Below are positions 1-7,701 of a DNA stretch of 64,000 nucleotides, piece by piece (the first letter of the stretch is position 1; every line of letters starts with the position of its first letter). The translations under genes and the position numbers were made by a program. Below the pieces are notes generated by a model. It saw only the letters and a list, made by a program, of their open reading frames with translations, was not told the DNA's origin and did no database searches. This DNA comes from Pseudooceanicola sp. (GTDB taxonomy: Bacteria > Pseudomonadota > Alphaproteobacteria > Rhodobacterales > Rhodobacteraceae): assembly GCF_029213205.1 (NCBI RefSeq), contig NZ_JARGNH010000007.1:109533-173532 (forward strand), written 5' to 3'.

Positions 1-960
1 GACATAGTCCGGGTTGTGCGGCGCGAAATGGGTGCCGATCGGGGTGCCATAGCCGAATTGCGCACCGTCGATGATTTCCTGACGGTTGATCGCATGGGCC
101 ACCGCCTCGCGCACCTTGACGTTATCAAACGGCGGCATCTTGTTGTTGATCGCCAGGATGGTTTCGCCTTCGGTCGAGCCAACCAGCACCTTGAAACGCG
201 GATCAGCGTCGAATTGCGGCAGGTTTTCCGGGGCCGGGAAGGCGCCAAAGGCCTGAACATCCTCGGCCATCACCGCGGCAAAGGCGGCGGTCGGGTCGCT
301 GATGAACTTGAACGTCACCTTGTCCAGCTTGGCCGGGGTGCCCCAGTAGTCAGGGTTCTTGACGATATCGATATGATCGCCCTGCACCCAGTTGGCGAAT
401 TTGAAGGCGCCAGTGCCGACCGGCATCGTCTTGATGTTCTCAATCGACTCGGGTGCGACGATCACCGCATCGCCCCAGGCCATGTTGAACAGGAAATTGC
501 CCTGCGGCGCTTTCAGCGTCACCTTGACGGTCATCGGATCGACCACGTCGACCGATGCGATCCCGGCGAACAGCGCCTTTTGCGCATTGGCGCTATCCTC
601 GGCGCGGGCGCGGTCGAGACTGAATTTCACATCCTCGGCGTCCATGCTGCTGCCGTCGTGAAACTTGACGCCCTTCGCCAGATGGAAGGTATAGGTCAGC
701 CCGTCGGAGGAGATCTCCCAGCTGCGCGCCAGGCCGGGGATCACCGCCCCGTCACTGGCAAAGCGGGTCAGCCCCTCAAAGATGTTGGAATAGACCACCG
801 CATCAATCGCCCCGGCAGCGGCCGAGGTCGGATCGAGGTGCGGCGGTTCCAGTTGTTGGCCCAAGGTCAGATCGGTGCGCGGCGCGGCCATCGCAAGCGA
901 AGCCGTCACGGCAATCGCCGAGGCGAGTCCGGCGCGGGTCAGAAAGGTAAAGGGTTTCAT
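1..960 (-). CDS. ABC transporter substrate-binding protein, peptide/opine family 5 (3' end cut by window edge)
   Basis: Periplasmic receptor of a dipeptide/oligopeptide-type ABC importer (SBP_bac_5 family). The first 320 residues are present. They begin with a Sec signal peptide ending near residue 25 (TASLAMA followed by AP). The mature protein then has the family's opening lobe, with LTLGQQLEPPHLDPTS, NIFEGLTRFASDG, a WEISSDGLTYTFHL stretch and KFHDGSSMDAEDVKFSLDRA. The family is usually 500-540 aa, so the C-terminal third lies outside the window. It follows the M20 peptidase gene by about 40 nt in the same direction, suggesting that an imported peptide or N-acyl compound is hydrolysed inside the cell. 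Substrate unknown. Confidence 0.9.
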   Translation of the reverse strand, partial: MKPFTFLTRAGLASAIAVTASLAMAAPRTDLTLGQQLEPPHLDPTSAAAGAIDAVVYSNIFEGLTRFASDGAVIPGLARSWEISSDGLTYTFHLAKGVKFHDGSSMDAEDVKFSLDRARAEDSANAQKALFAGIASVDVVDPMTVKVTLKAPQGNFLFNMAWGDAVIVAPESIENIKTMPVGTGAFKFANWVQGDHIDIVKNPDYWGTPAKLDKVTFKFISDPTAAFAAVMAEDVQAFGAFPAPENLPQFDADPRFKVLVGSTEGETILAINNKMPPFDNVKVREAVAHAINRQEIIDGAQFGYGTPIGTHFAPHNPDYV

Positions 961-999
961 CGATGGCTCCCTGCTAATGCGCCGCGTCTGAGCGGCGCT

Positions 1000-2286
1000 T
1001 CAAGTCTTTGATCCGAGCAGGGTCAGGAGGCTCAGCCCCATGACCTTTGCGGAATCGACCATATCATCCACGCCGACATATTCATCGGGTTTGTGAGCAA
1101 GGTCCAGAATGCCGGGGCCATAAGCGATGCAGTTCTTCAGCTTTCCGATGCGATCTATGTGTTTCTGGTCATAAGTGCCTGGCGAAACCACGTAATCCGG
1201 CTCGCGCCCCAGGGTGTCGCGAATCGCCTGGGCGACGGTGCTGACCACCGGCGCGTCGCGTTCGGTCATGGTTGGCAGCACCCGATGCATTTCGCGGATG
1301 TCGTAATCGAACCGGGGCCGCCCGGATTTCACCCGCTCCAGTACCTCGGTGACCTCGGCCTGCACATCGTCGATGTTTTCCTCGATCAGAAAGCGCCGGT
1401 CGATCACCATCCGGCAGGAATCCGGCACCACCGGGCTGGGCAATCCGGTGCCCGGTTTCAAGATTTCAGACTGGCCGCCATGCAGCGAATTGATGTTCAG
1501 CGTCGATTGCTTGGCACCGTCCGGCACCACCGGCATATCGGTGCGTTTGGCCGCCAGCGCCGGGAACAGCGAGGTTTCCATCTCGCTCAGCACCGCGCCC
1601 ATGTGCCGGACCGCACAATCGCCCAGAAACGGCATCGAGCCATGGGCGATCTCGCCGAATGTCTCGATCTCGGCCCACCAGACGCCGCGATGGCCCAGAC
1701 AGATCCGATCCTTGTTCAGCGGCTCGGGGATGATCACATGTTGCACCCGGTCGGGGTTGAACCAGCCCTCTTGCGCCAGATAGGCGACACCGCCAAAGCC
1801 GCCGGATTCCTCATCCGCAGTGCCGGAAATCTCGACTGCGCCGGCGAAGTCCGGGCAAATTTCGATAAACGCCTCGGCGGCGATGATCGAGGCCGCCAGC
1901 CCGCCCTTCATGTCGCAGGCCCCCCGGCCATAGATCTTGCCATCGGCCAGCTCACCGCCGAACGGATCCCTGGTCCAGCCGCGCCCGACATCGACCACGT
2001 CGATGTGCGAATTGAAATGCACGCAGTCACCCGGATGCGCGCCCTCGCGCCGGGCGATGATGTTCCAGCGCGGGTATCGGTCGCTGTCGCCGGGGCTGCC
2101 ATGGGCGCGGACCAATTCGGTCTGAAACCCGCGCGCCGACAGGCGGGCGTCCAGATAGTCGCAAATCTCGCGGTAATTCTCGCCCGGCGGGTTCAGCGTC
2201 GGGATCCGGATCAGGTCCTGGGTCAGGGCAATCAGCTCCTCCCGGCGGGAATCGATTGCGCGGGTGAGGTCGGCGATCTTGTCCAT
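1000..2286 (-). CDS. M20 family metallopeptidase (ArgE/DapE-type deacylase)
   Basis: Cytoplasmic zinc-dependent amidohydrolase of the acetylornithine deacetylase / succinyl-diaminopimelate desuccinylase family, 428 aa. Metal and catalytic residues are visible: HID (His94/Asp96), GRGACDMKGG with the bridging Asp125, the catalytic EE pair at 159-160 in DEESGG, and a C-terminal PGTYDQKH with the last ligand His. The dimerisation-domain signature HGSMPFLGD is present. The ATG at 2286 is preferred over an upstream in-frame TTG because AAAGGG lies 7 nt before it. It heads an operon with a peptide-type binding protein, so a role in using an N-acyl amino acid or dipeptide is more likely than arginine biosynthesis. 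Divergent from a PAS-LuxR regulator. Confidence 0.9.
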   Translation of the reverse strand: MDKIADLTRAIDSRREELIALTQDLIRIPTLNPPGENYREICDYLDARLSARGFQTELVRAHGSPGDSDRYPRWNIIARREGAHPGDCVHFNSHIDVVDVGRGWTRDPFGGELADGKIYGRGACDMKGGLAASIIAAEAFIEICPDFAGAVEISGTADEESGGFGGVAYLAQEGWFNPDRVQHVIIPEPLNKDRICLGHRGVWWAEIETFGEIAHGSMPFLGDCAVRHMGAVLSEMETSLFPALAAKRTDMPVVPDGAKQSTLNINSLHGGQSEILKPGTGLPSPVVPDSCRMVIDRRFLIEENIDDVQAEVTEVLERVKSGRPRFDYDIREMHRVLPTMTERDAPVVSTVAQAIRDTLGREPDYVVSPGTYDQKHIDRIGKLKNCIAYGPGILDLAHKPDEYVGVDDMVDSAKVMGLSLLTLLGSKT

Positions 2287-2325
2287 GGTGATCCCTTTCA
2301 ACTGGACCAGCCTGCATGGCTCTCG

Positions 2326-2345
2326 CTACGGTGTCGATACCGTAG
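2326..2345. promoter_or_regulatory. 20-bp inverted repeat, candidate LuxR-type operator
   Basis: CTACGGTGTCGATACCGTAG is a perfect palindrome with 7-bp arms and a 6-nt spacer. It sits in the 78-nt gap between the divergent M20 peptidase (start 2286) and PAS-LuxR gene (start 2365). Its length and symmetry match lux-box-like sites bound by LuxR-type helix-turn-helix dimers. The position suits control of both transcription units. Binding by the neighbouring regulator is inference. Confidence 0.6.
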
Positions 2346-2364
2346 AACCACGGGGCCAACCGCA

Positions 2365-2982
2365 ATGACCGATGACACCAGGCCAGAGTCCACCCTGCCA
2401 GCCAATCCCGAATTGATGGCAGTTGAGGCGCAAAAGGCCCTGATTACCGCCTTTGATCAGGCACCGGTCGGCCTTGTTCTGACCGAGGATCGAATCATCC
2501 GGATCTGCAACGCCACCTTCGCCGATCTGTTTGGCTGGCCGCGTGAGGCGCTGAACGGGCAGAGCTTTCGCCTGCTCTACGAGACCGAGCAGGAGTTCGA
2601 AACCATCCGCGATATCGGCCTCTCGCGGTTGACCCGGGACGGGGTCTATTCTGATGAACGGATGATCCGGCGGCGCAATGGTGACCGGCTTTGGTGCCGG
2701 TTCCGGGCGCGCACCCTGACCCCGGACAACCCACTGGCCCGGCTGGTGATGAGCTTTGCCGCACTGCAAATGCCCAGCCCGCAGCCAACCAGCCTGACGG
2801 CCCGCGAACGCGATGTGGTGGCGGGCCTGGCGCGCGGCGAAACCAGCAAGGAAATTGCCCAGCATCTGGGCCTGTCACCCCGCAGCGTCGAGGACGTGCG
2901 CGCCCGGCTGCTGCGCAAGTTCGGGGTGCGCAACGCCGCCGCATTGCTGACCCGGCTCACTGCCCCCGGGATATCACGATAA
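2365..2982 (+). CDS. PAS domain-containing LuxR-family transcriptional regulator
   Basis: One-component regulator of 205 aa. Residues about 25-140 form a PAS fold (FDQAPVGLVLTEDRIIRICN, GWPREALNGQSF, RRRNGDRLWCRFRA). Residues about 145-200 are a GerE/LuxR helix-turn-helix (LTARERDVVAGLARGETSKE, then LGLSPRSVEDVRARLLRKFG). No autoinducer-binding or receiver domain is present, so the signal is probably a small ligand or redox cue sensed by the PAS pocket. The ATG at 2365 starts the recognisable protein; the same frame is open far upstream, but that stretch is antisense to the peptidase gene. Divergence from the M20/binding-protein operon makes that operon the likely target. Confidence 0.88.
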   Translation: MTDDTRPESTLPANPELMAVEAQKALITAFDQAPVGLVLTEDRIIRICNATFADLFGWPREALNGQSFRLLYETEQEFETIRDIGLSRLTRDGVYSDERMIRRRNGDRLWCRFRARTLTPDNPLARLVMSFAALQMPSPQPTSLTARERDVVAGLARGETSKEIAQHLGLSPRSVEDVRARLLRKFGVRNAAALLTRLTAPGISR

Positions 2983-3049
2983 TCGCAACCCGATGACAAC
3001 CCCGGTCAGTTTAGCTATCCTCGCCGGGATACCCTAGGGAAAGAAGAAG

Positions 3050-3805
3050 ATGCTACAAATTCCAACACTCGACAGCGACGATCTGACTGCATTCAAACGC
3101 GACGGTTACCTGGTCAAACGCGGGGCTTTTTCGCCCGAAGACATGCAGACGATCACCACCTGGACCGAAGAGCTGGTGGCGATGCCCGAAGTTTCGGGCC
3201 GGCACTGGGTCTATCACGAGAAAAGCCAGAAAGACGGCGCTGATCTGATCAGCCGGATCGAAAAGATCGCACCGTTTCACGCCGGGTTCGCCGAGCTGAC
3301 CGAGGCACTCAAGGCGCCGATGGCACAACTGCTGGGCGAACCGGCGGTGTTGTTCAAGGAAAAGGTCAACTTCAAGATGCCCGGTGGCGATGGCTTCAAA
3401 CCGCATCAGGACAGTCAGGCCGGGTGGTATAATTACGCCGATATGTTCATCTCGGCGCTGGTCAGTATCGACCGGTCAACGCTGGAAAACGGCTGTTTGC
3501 AGATGGCCGGGGGCCATCACAAGCAGGGGCTGAAAATGGCCTGGGAACCGTTGAGCGAATCCGAGATGGAGGGGATGGAATTCGTGCCGGTGCCGACCGA
3601 GCCGGGTGATGTGATCTTTTTCGACAGCTACGCACCGCATTCCTCGGAGCCGAATCTGAGCGATGACATCCGCCGGATCTATTACGCGACCTATAACGGC
3701 GCCTCCAAGGGCGACCACATGATCCAGTATTACGCCGACAAATACGCGAATTACCCGCCCGATATCGACCGGCAGAAGGACAAGGAATATGTGTTCCGGG
3801 TCTAG
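3050..3805 (+). CDS. phytanoyl-CoA dioxygenase (PhyH) family protein
   Basis: Non-heme Fe(II)/2-oxoglutarate oxygenase of 251 aa, about full family length. The iron triad reads His119-x-Asp121 in FKPHQDSQAGW and His197 in YAPHSSEPN. Arg208/Arg209 in DDIRRIYYATYN probably bind the 2-oxoglutarate carboxylate. The start is supported by a purine-rich stretch (GGAAAGAAGAAG) directly upstream. Substrate cannot be read from sequence; relatives hydroxylate acyl-CoAs, ectoine or other small metabolites. It is a single gene between the LuxR regulator and a bidirectional terminator, so it may belong to that regulator's unit. Confidence 0.88.
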   Translation: MLQIPTLDSDDLTAFKRDGYLVKRGAFSPEDMQTITTWTEELVAMPEVSGRHWVYHEKSQKDGADLISRIEKIAPFHAGFAELTEALKAPMAQLLGEPAVLFKEKVNFKMPGGDGFKPHQDSQAGWYNYADMFISALVSIDRSTLENGCLQMAGGHHKQGLKMAWEPLSESEMEGMEFVPVPTEPGDVIFFDSYAPHSSEPNLSDDIRRIYYATYNGASKGDHMIQYYADKYANYPPDIDRQKDKEYVFRV

Positions 3806-3845
3806 CTGGTCCTGACTGAGCATCACTGCCGGTCTGATGAAAATG

Positions 3846-3876
3846 AAAAAGCCGGGCGATTTTGGCGCCCGGCTTT
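3846..3876. terminator. bidirectional intrinsic terminator
   Basis: GCCGGGCG (3851-3858) pairs with CGCCCGGC (3866-3873) around a 7-nt loop. It is flanked by AAAAA on the left and TTT on the right, so it can act in both directions. It lies between the convergent PhyH gene and livF. Confidence 0.8.
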
Positions 3877-3909
3877 GATGTTTTTCTCAGCGCGTCGCAA
3901 GCTCCGCAA

Positions 3910-4617
3910 TCAGACCTCAAGCCATTCCTTGCGGATGTCGTCGCGGGTTTTGAAATCCTCCGGGGTGCCGGAATAGACGATTTCGCCATGGCCCATGACA
4001 TAGACCCGATCCGCGATCTTCAACGCGATCGACAATTTTTGTTCGACCAGCAGGATCGACACGCCGGATTTGGCGATTTCGGCAATCATCTCGCCGACCT
4101 GATGCACGATCTTCGGCGCCAGCCCCTCAGTCGGCTCGTCGATGATGATCAGATCCGGGTCGCCCATCAGGGTCCGGCACATGGTCAGCATCTGCTTTTC
4201 ACCACCCGACAGAACCCCGGCCATATTGTCGGCCCGCTCGCGCAGATTGGGGAACATGTCGAGCATTTGATCGACCGTATATTTACCCGGATTGCGCAGA
4301 TCCTTGACCCCGAGCATCAGGTTCTGGCGCACCGTCATCGTCGGAAAGATGTCGCGGCTTTCCGGCACATAGCCAAGGCCCAGGCGCGAGATCTTGTGGT
4401 TTGGCATGCCACCGATCTCTTGCCCCTTGAAGCGCACCGACCCGACCGGCGCCACCTCACCCATGATCGCCTTGGCGGTGGTCGAACGGCCCACGCCATT
4501 GCGACCCAGAAGCGCGATGACCTCGCCCGGCATGATTTCCATATTCACGCCGTTCAGAACATGGGACTTGCCGTAATAAGCGTGCAGGTCGGTGACCTGA
4601 AGCATCGGTTCGCTCAT
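3910..4617 (-). CDS. livF: branched-chain amino acid-type ABC transporter ATP-binding protein LivF
   Basis: Second ATPase of a Liv-type importer, 235 aa. The P-loop reads GRNGVGRSTT (residues 38-47): the usual Lys is Arg44, read directly from a CGT codon. The signature LSGGEKQ and Walker B LIIIDEPTEGLAP are normal. Arg at this position occurs in some LivF subfamilies from memory, so it need not mean loss of function, but it is unusual for an ABC ATPase. It is last in the operon and overlaps livG by 4 nt (ATGA), so translation is probably coupled. It acts at the inner membrane with LivG on the LivH/LivM pore. Confidence 0.93.
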   Translation of the reverse strand: MSEPMLQVTDLHAYYGKSHVLNGVNMEIMPGEVIALLGRNGVGRSTTAKAIMGEVAPVGSVRFKGQEIGGMPNHKISRLGLGYVPESRDIFPTMTVRQNLMLGVKDLRNPGKYTVDQMLDMFPNLRERADNMAGVLSGGEKQMLTMCRTLMGDPDLIIIDEPTEGLAPKIVHQVGEMIAEIAKSGVSILLVEQKLSIALKIADRVYVMGHGEIVYSGTPEDFKTRDDIRKEWLEV

Positions 4618-5387
4618 GCGCTTGCTCCCTCGATTTCATCAGCTTCCTCGCCGAGATACGCTTCACGCACCTTGGGATCGCCGCGGATTTCCTCGGGCTT
4701 GCCGGTCGCGATGATCTCGCCATAGACCAGAACCGAAATCCGGTCAGCGAGGCCAAAGACCACGCCCATGTCATGTTCGACGATCAGCAGGGTCTTGCCC
4801 TTGGACGCCTTTTCGATCAGGGCCACCGCCCGGTCGGTTTCCGAATGCGACATGCCGGCCGTCGGTTCGTCCAGCATGATGACCTCGGCGCCACCGGCGA
4901 TGGTGATGGCGATTTCCAGCGTCCGCTGATCGGCATAGGGCAGCAGGGCCGCAGGCAGGTTCGCCTTTTCGAGAAGCCCCACCTCGTTAAGGATGTGGCC
5001 GGTCTTTTCCTGAACTTCCTTCAGATTGCCGACATTGCGCCAGAAGGAATAGCCATAGCCCAACGACCACAGTACCCCGCAGCGCACGTTTTCGCGCACC
5101 GACATGTTGGAAAAGATGTTCGACACCTGGAATGACCGCGACAGCCCCATGCGGTTGATTTCGAACGGACGTTTGCCCGAAATCGTCTTGCCATTCAGCT
5201 GCACTTCGCCGTCGGACAGGGAATAGAGCCCCGACACCAGGTTGAAGAGGGTCGATTTACCGGCCCCGTTGGGGCCGATGATCGCGTGTTTTTCGCCCTT
5301 GGCGATATCCAGATCGACACCCTGGATGATCTTGGCCGGACCAAAACTCTTGTGGACGTTGATCAGTTTCAATGCGCTCTGCGTCAT
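4614..5387 (-). CDS. livG: branched-chain amino acid-type ABC transporter ATP-binding protein LivG
   Basis: First ATPase of the Liv-type importer, 257 aa. The P-loop GPNGAGKST (38-46) is canonical, unlike its partner LivF. Walker B is VIMLDEPTAGM with the switch His in LIVEHDMG. The signature loop is degenerate (LPYADQ), as is common in LivG proteins. The C-terminal extension typical of LivG (GEIIATGKPEEIRGDPKVRE) is present. It lies 3 nt after livM and overlaps livF, consistent with one polycistronic message. LivG likely supplies the fully competent ATP site of the heterodimer. Confidence 0.93.
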   Translation of the reverse strand: MTQSALKLINVHKSFGPAKIIQGVDLDIAKGEKHAIIGPNGAGKSTLFNLVSGLYSLSDGEVQLNGKTISGKRPFEINRMGLSRSFQVSNIFSNMSVRENVRCGVLWSLGYGYSFWRNVGNLKEVQEKTGHILNEVGLLEKANLPAALLPYADQRTLEIAITIAGGAEVIMLDEPTAGMSHSETDRAVALIEKASKGKTLLIVEHDMGVVFGLADRISVLVYGEIIATGKPEEIRGDPKVREAYLGEEADEIEGASA

Positions 5388-5390
5388 GGC

Positions 5391-6656
5391 TTAGGCCTCC
5401 TCATACTTGGCCGCGGCGTGGCGCATTAACACCACACCTGCCGCCAGCGGCACAAAGGCCAGGATCCAGGTCAAGATACTGGTGTGCGACAGCGCCAGCC
5501 CGAAGGGTTCAAACACTTCGCCATAGCCATCCGACCAGCGGAACGCGACTTCGACGATGATGATAATCGATACGATCATCAGAACCACGCCGCTGACCTG
5601 CCAGGCCCATTTGCCAAAGACCTCGGATCGGTTCGGGGAACGGACGCCGCGCCAGAATCCGAACACCAGACCGGCGATGCCATCGGGCACGAACATCACC
5701 ACGCAGATGAACATCAGGCCAAGGTAGAGCAGCCAGCCCGCCGTGTAATCAGACAGATTCGAGCCCATATAGGTCATCACGATAGCGCCCATGATCGGGC
5801 CGCTGAAATAGCGGATCCCGCCGACATAGGCCGCGATCAGGATCGCACCGGAGGGAATCAGCGACAGATTTTCGGGAGTAAAGATCTCGTCCTGAACCGA
5901 CGACATGCCACCGGCCATCCCGGCGAAGGCCCCGGCAAAGATGAACACCAGATAGCGCACCCGGGTCGGGTTGTATCCGATGAACTGCACCCGTTCCGGA
6001 TTGTCGCGTGTCGCCTCGGACAATTTGCCCAGTGGTGTGCGGGTAAAGGCAAACATCGCCACCACGCCGAAGAACGTCCAGAAGGCGATGAACCAATAGA
6101 CATCGGCGAGCGGCCCCAGCGACAGGCCCAGAAAGTCCGGCCCCGCCATGCGGTCGCCGGAAATGCCCATCTCGCCACCAAACAGCGAATCGAACATGAA
6201 CGCGCCGGCAGACATCAGTTCGGCCACCCCGAGCGAGATCATCGCAAATGCCGTGCCCGCGCGTTTGCAGGACGGCCAGCCAATCACGGCACCGGCAGCG
6301 GCCCCCATGGCAAAGCCGAATATCGGCATCGAAAAGACCGGCAGGTTGCCCCAGAAGCCGCCATCCGCCGCGTCGATCCAATTGAGGATATGCACACAGA
6401 AATAGCCGCCAAGGCCCAGATAGACCGCATGGCCAAAGCTCAGCAGACCGGCCCGACCCAGCAGCATGTTATAGCTGAGCGCAAACACGATGTTGATGCC
6501 GATATGGTTCAGCAGCGTCATCGTGGTGCGCGATGGCCCAAAGAACGGGATCGCCACCAGCACCATCCCGAACAGGATGAACGGCAACACCCGTTCGCGG
6601 AATTTTGCGCTGGCCGTCGGGCCAAGCGCGGCGGGGTTGATTGAAACCTCGGTCAT
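5391..6656 (-). CDS. livM: branched-chain amino acid-type ABC transporter permease LivM
   Basis: Inner-membrane permease of 421 aa with about ten hydrophobic segments. It carries the LivM signature NMLLGRAGLLSFGHAVYLGL near residues 62-82 and GGMSSVQDEIFTPENLSLIP in the second half. The C-terminal region (about 330-421) has two extra hydrophobic segments beyond the usual LivM core of roughly 300-360 aa. It overlaps livH by 4 nt and precedes livG by 3 nt. Together with LivH it forms the translocation pore; the substrate may be a branched-chain amino acid or another small carboxylate or amide. Confidence 0.92.
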   Translation of the reverse strand: MTEVSINPAALGPTASAKFRERVLPFILFGMVLVAIPFFGPSRTTMTLLNHIGINIVFALSYNMLLGRAGLLSFGHAVYLGLGGYFCVHILNWIDAADGGFWGNLPVFSMPIFGFAMGAAAGAVIGWPSCKRAGTAFAMISLGVAELMSAGAFMFDSLFGGEMGISGDRMAGPDFLGLSLGPLADVYWFIAFWTFFGVVAMFAFTRTPLGKLSEATRDNPERVQFIGYNPTRVRYLVFIFAGAFAGMAGGMSSVQDEIFTPENLSLIPSGAILIAAYVGGIRYFSGPIMGAIVMTYMGSNLSDYTAGWLLYLGLMFICVVMFVPDGIAGLVFGFWRGVRSPNRSEVFGKWAWQVSGVVLMIVSIIIIVEVAFRWSDGYGEVFEPFGLALSHTSILTWILAFVPLAAGVVLMRHAAAKYEEA

Positions 6657-7585
6657 ACTTCACGGTCCCCCATAAGCCCGGTCGGTTTGACGATCAGGAT
6701 TAGAACGAGCATCAGGAACGGCAGCATCGGCGCCAATGAGGCGATGGTGATCCCGCCCACTTCCGACGTCGCCGTCATGCCGAGGAATCCGAAGATGTCG
6801 GCGAAGGACGCGTTAATCGACACCGCTGAAGTTTGCAGAATGCCGATCAGCATCGCCGCAACAAATGCACCCTCAAGACTGCCGAGACCGCCAACCACGA
6901 CCACAACAAAAACGATTGGCCCCATTTGCACCGCCATTGCGGGATCGGTGATGAAATAATTGCCGCCGATCACCCCGGCGAGGCCGGCCAATGCACAGCC
7001 CGCGCCGAAAACGCCCATAAACACCAACGGCACATTGTGGCCCAGATGGCCAACCATATGTGGATGGGTCAGCGCCGCCTGAATGATCAGACCGACACGG
7101 GTTTTCTTGAGCAGATACCAAAGCGAAACCAGCATGAAGATCGAAACGAACAGAATAAAGATCCGGTAGGCCGGGTAATTCGATCCGTAAAGCGTGAACA
7201 AAGTGAAATCGAGGCTTTCAGGAACCTTATAATTCACCGAGGTCCGCCCCCAGATGATCTTGACCACTTCGTCAATCAGATAGGCCAGGCCAAAGGTGAA
7301 CAGCAGCTCCGCCACATGGCCGTTGGCATGCACCTTGCGCAGGCCCCAGCGTTCGACACCCATGCCGACCGCACCGACCAGTATTGGCGCCAGCAGCAAT
7401 GCGAGCCAGAAATTGGTGACTCCCATGATGGTATAGGCGCAATAAGCGCCCAGCATGTAAAAGCTGGCATGCGCAAAGTTCAGAACGCCCATCATCGAAA
7501 ATATGAGTGTCAGCCCACTGGACAGCATAAAGAGCAAAAGCCCGTAAATTGTGCCATTCAGCAGGGAAAAAACGATCGTTTCCAT
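6653..7585 (-). CDS. livH: branched-chain amino acid-type ABC transporter permease LivH
   Basis: Inner-membrane permease of 310 aa with eight or so hydrophobic helices. LivH features include NGTIYGLLLFMLSSGLTLIF at the N-terminus, GVLNFAHASFYMLGAY, and VVVVGGLGSLEGAFVAAMLI. The ATG at 7585 is chosen over an upstream start because GGGGAAG lies just before it and the protein then opens like its relatives (METIVFSLLNG). It follows the binding-protein gene after a strong hairpin, so it is probably expressed at a lower level than the receptor. Confidence 0.92.
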   Translation of the reverse strand: METIVFSLLNGTIYGLLLFMLSSGLTLIFSMMGVLNFAHASFYMLGAYCAYTIMGVTNFWLALLLAPILVGAVGMGVERWGLRKVHANGHVAELLFTFGLAYLIDEVVKIIWGRTSVNYKVPESLDFTLFTLYGSNYPAYRIFILFVSIFMLVSLWYLLKKTRVGLIIQAALTHPHMVGHLGHNVPLVFMGVFGAGCALAGLAGVIGGNYFITDPAMAVQMGPIVFVVVVVGGLGSLEGAFVAAMLIGILQTSAVSINASFADIFGFLGMTATSEVGGITIASLAPMLPFLMLVLILIVKPTGLMGDREV

Positions 7586-7640
7586 GATCTTCCCCGTGGA
7601 CCCCAAGGCCCGATCTGCGTGTCGTGGATCACCCTGACCA

Positions 7641-7675
7641 AAGGGCGCCACGTCCGAATCGAACGTGGCGCCCTT
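7641..7675 (-). terminator. intra-operon attenuator/terminator hairpin
   Basis: AAGGGCGCCACGT (7641-7653) pairs perfectly with ACGTGGCGCCCTT (7663-7675) around a 9-nt loop. It lies between the binding-protein gene (stop at 7702) and livH (start 7585). A partial terminator or mRNA-stabilising hairpin here is common in ABC importer operons and raises receptor over permease output. The poly-U tail is short, so partial readthrough is plausible. Confidence 0.75.
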
Positions 7676-7701
7676 GTCAAAGCTAACTCAGAACCAGCCT
7701 C

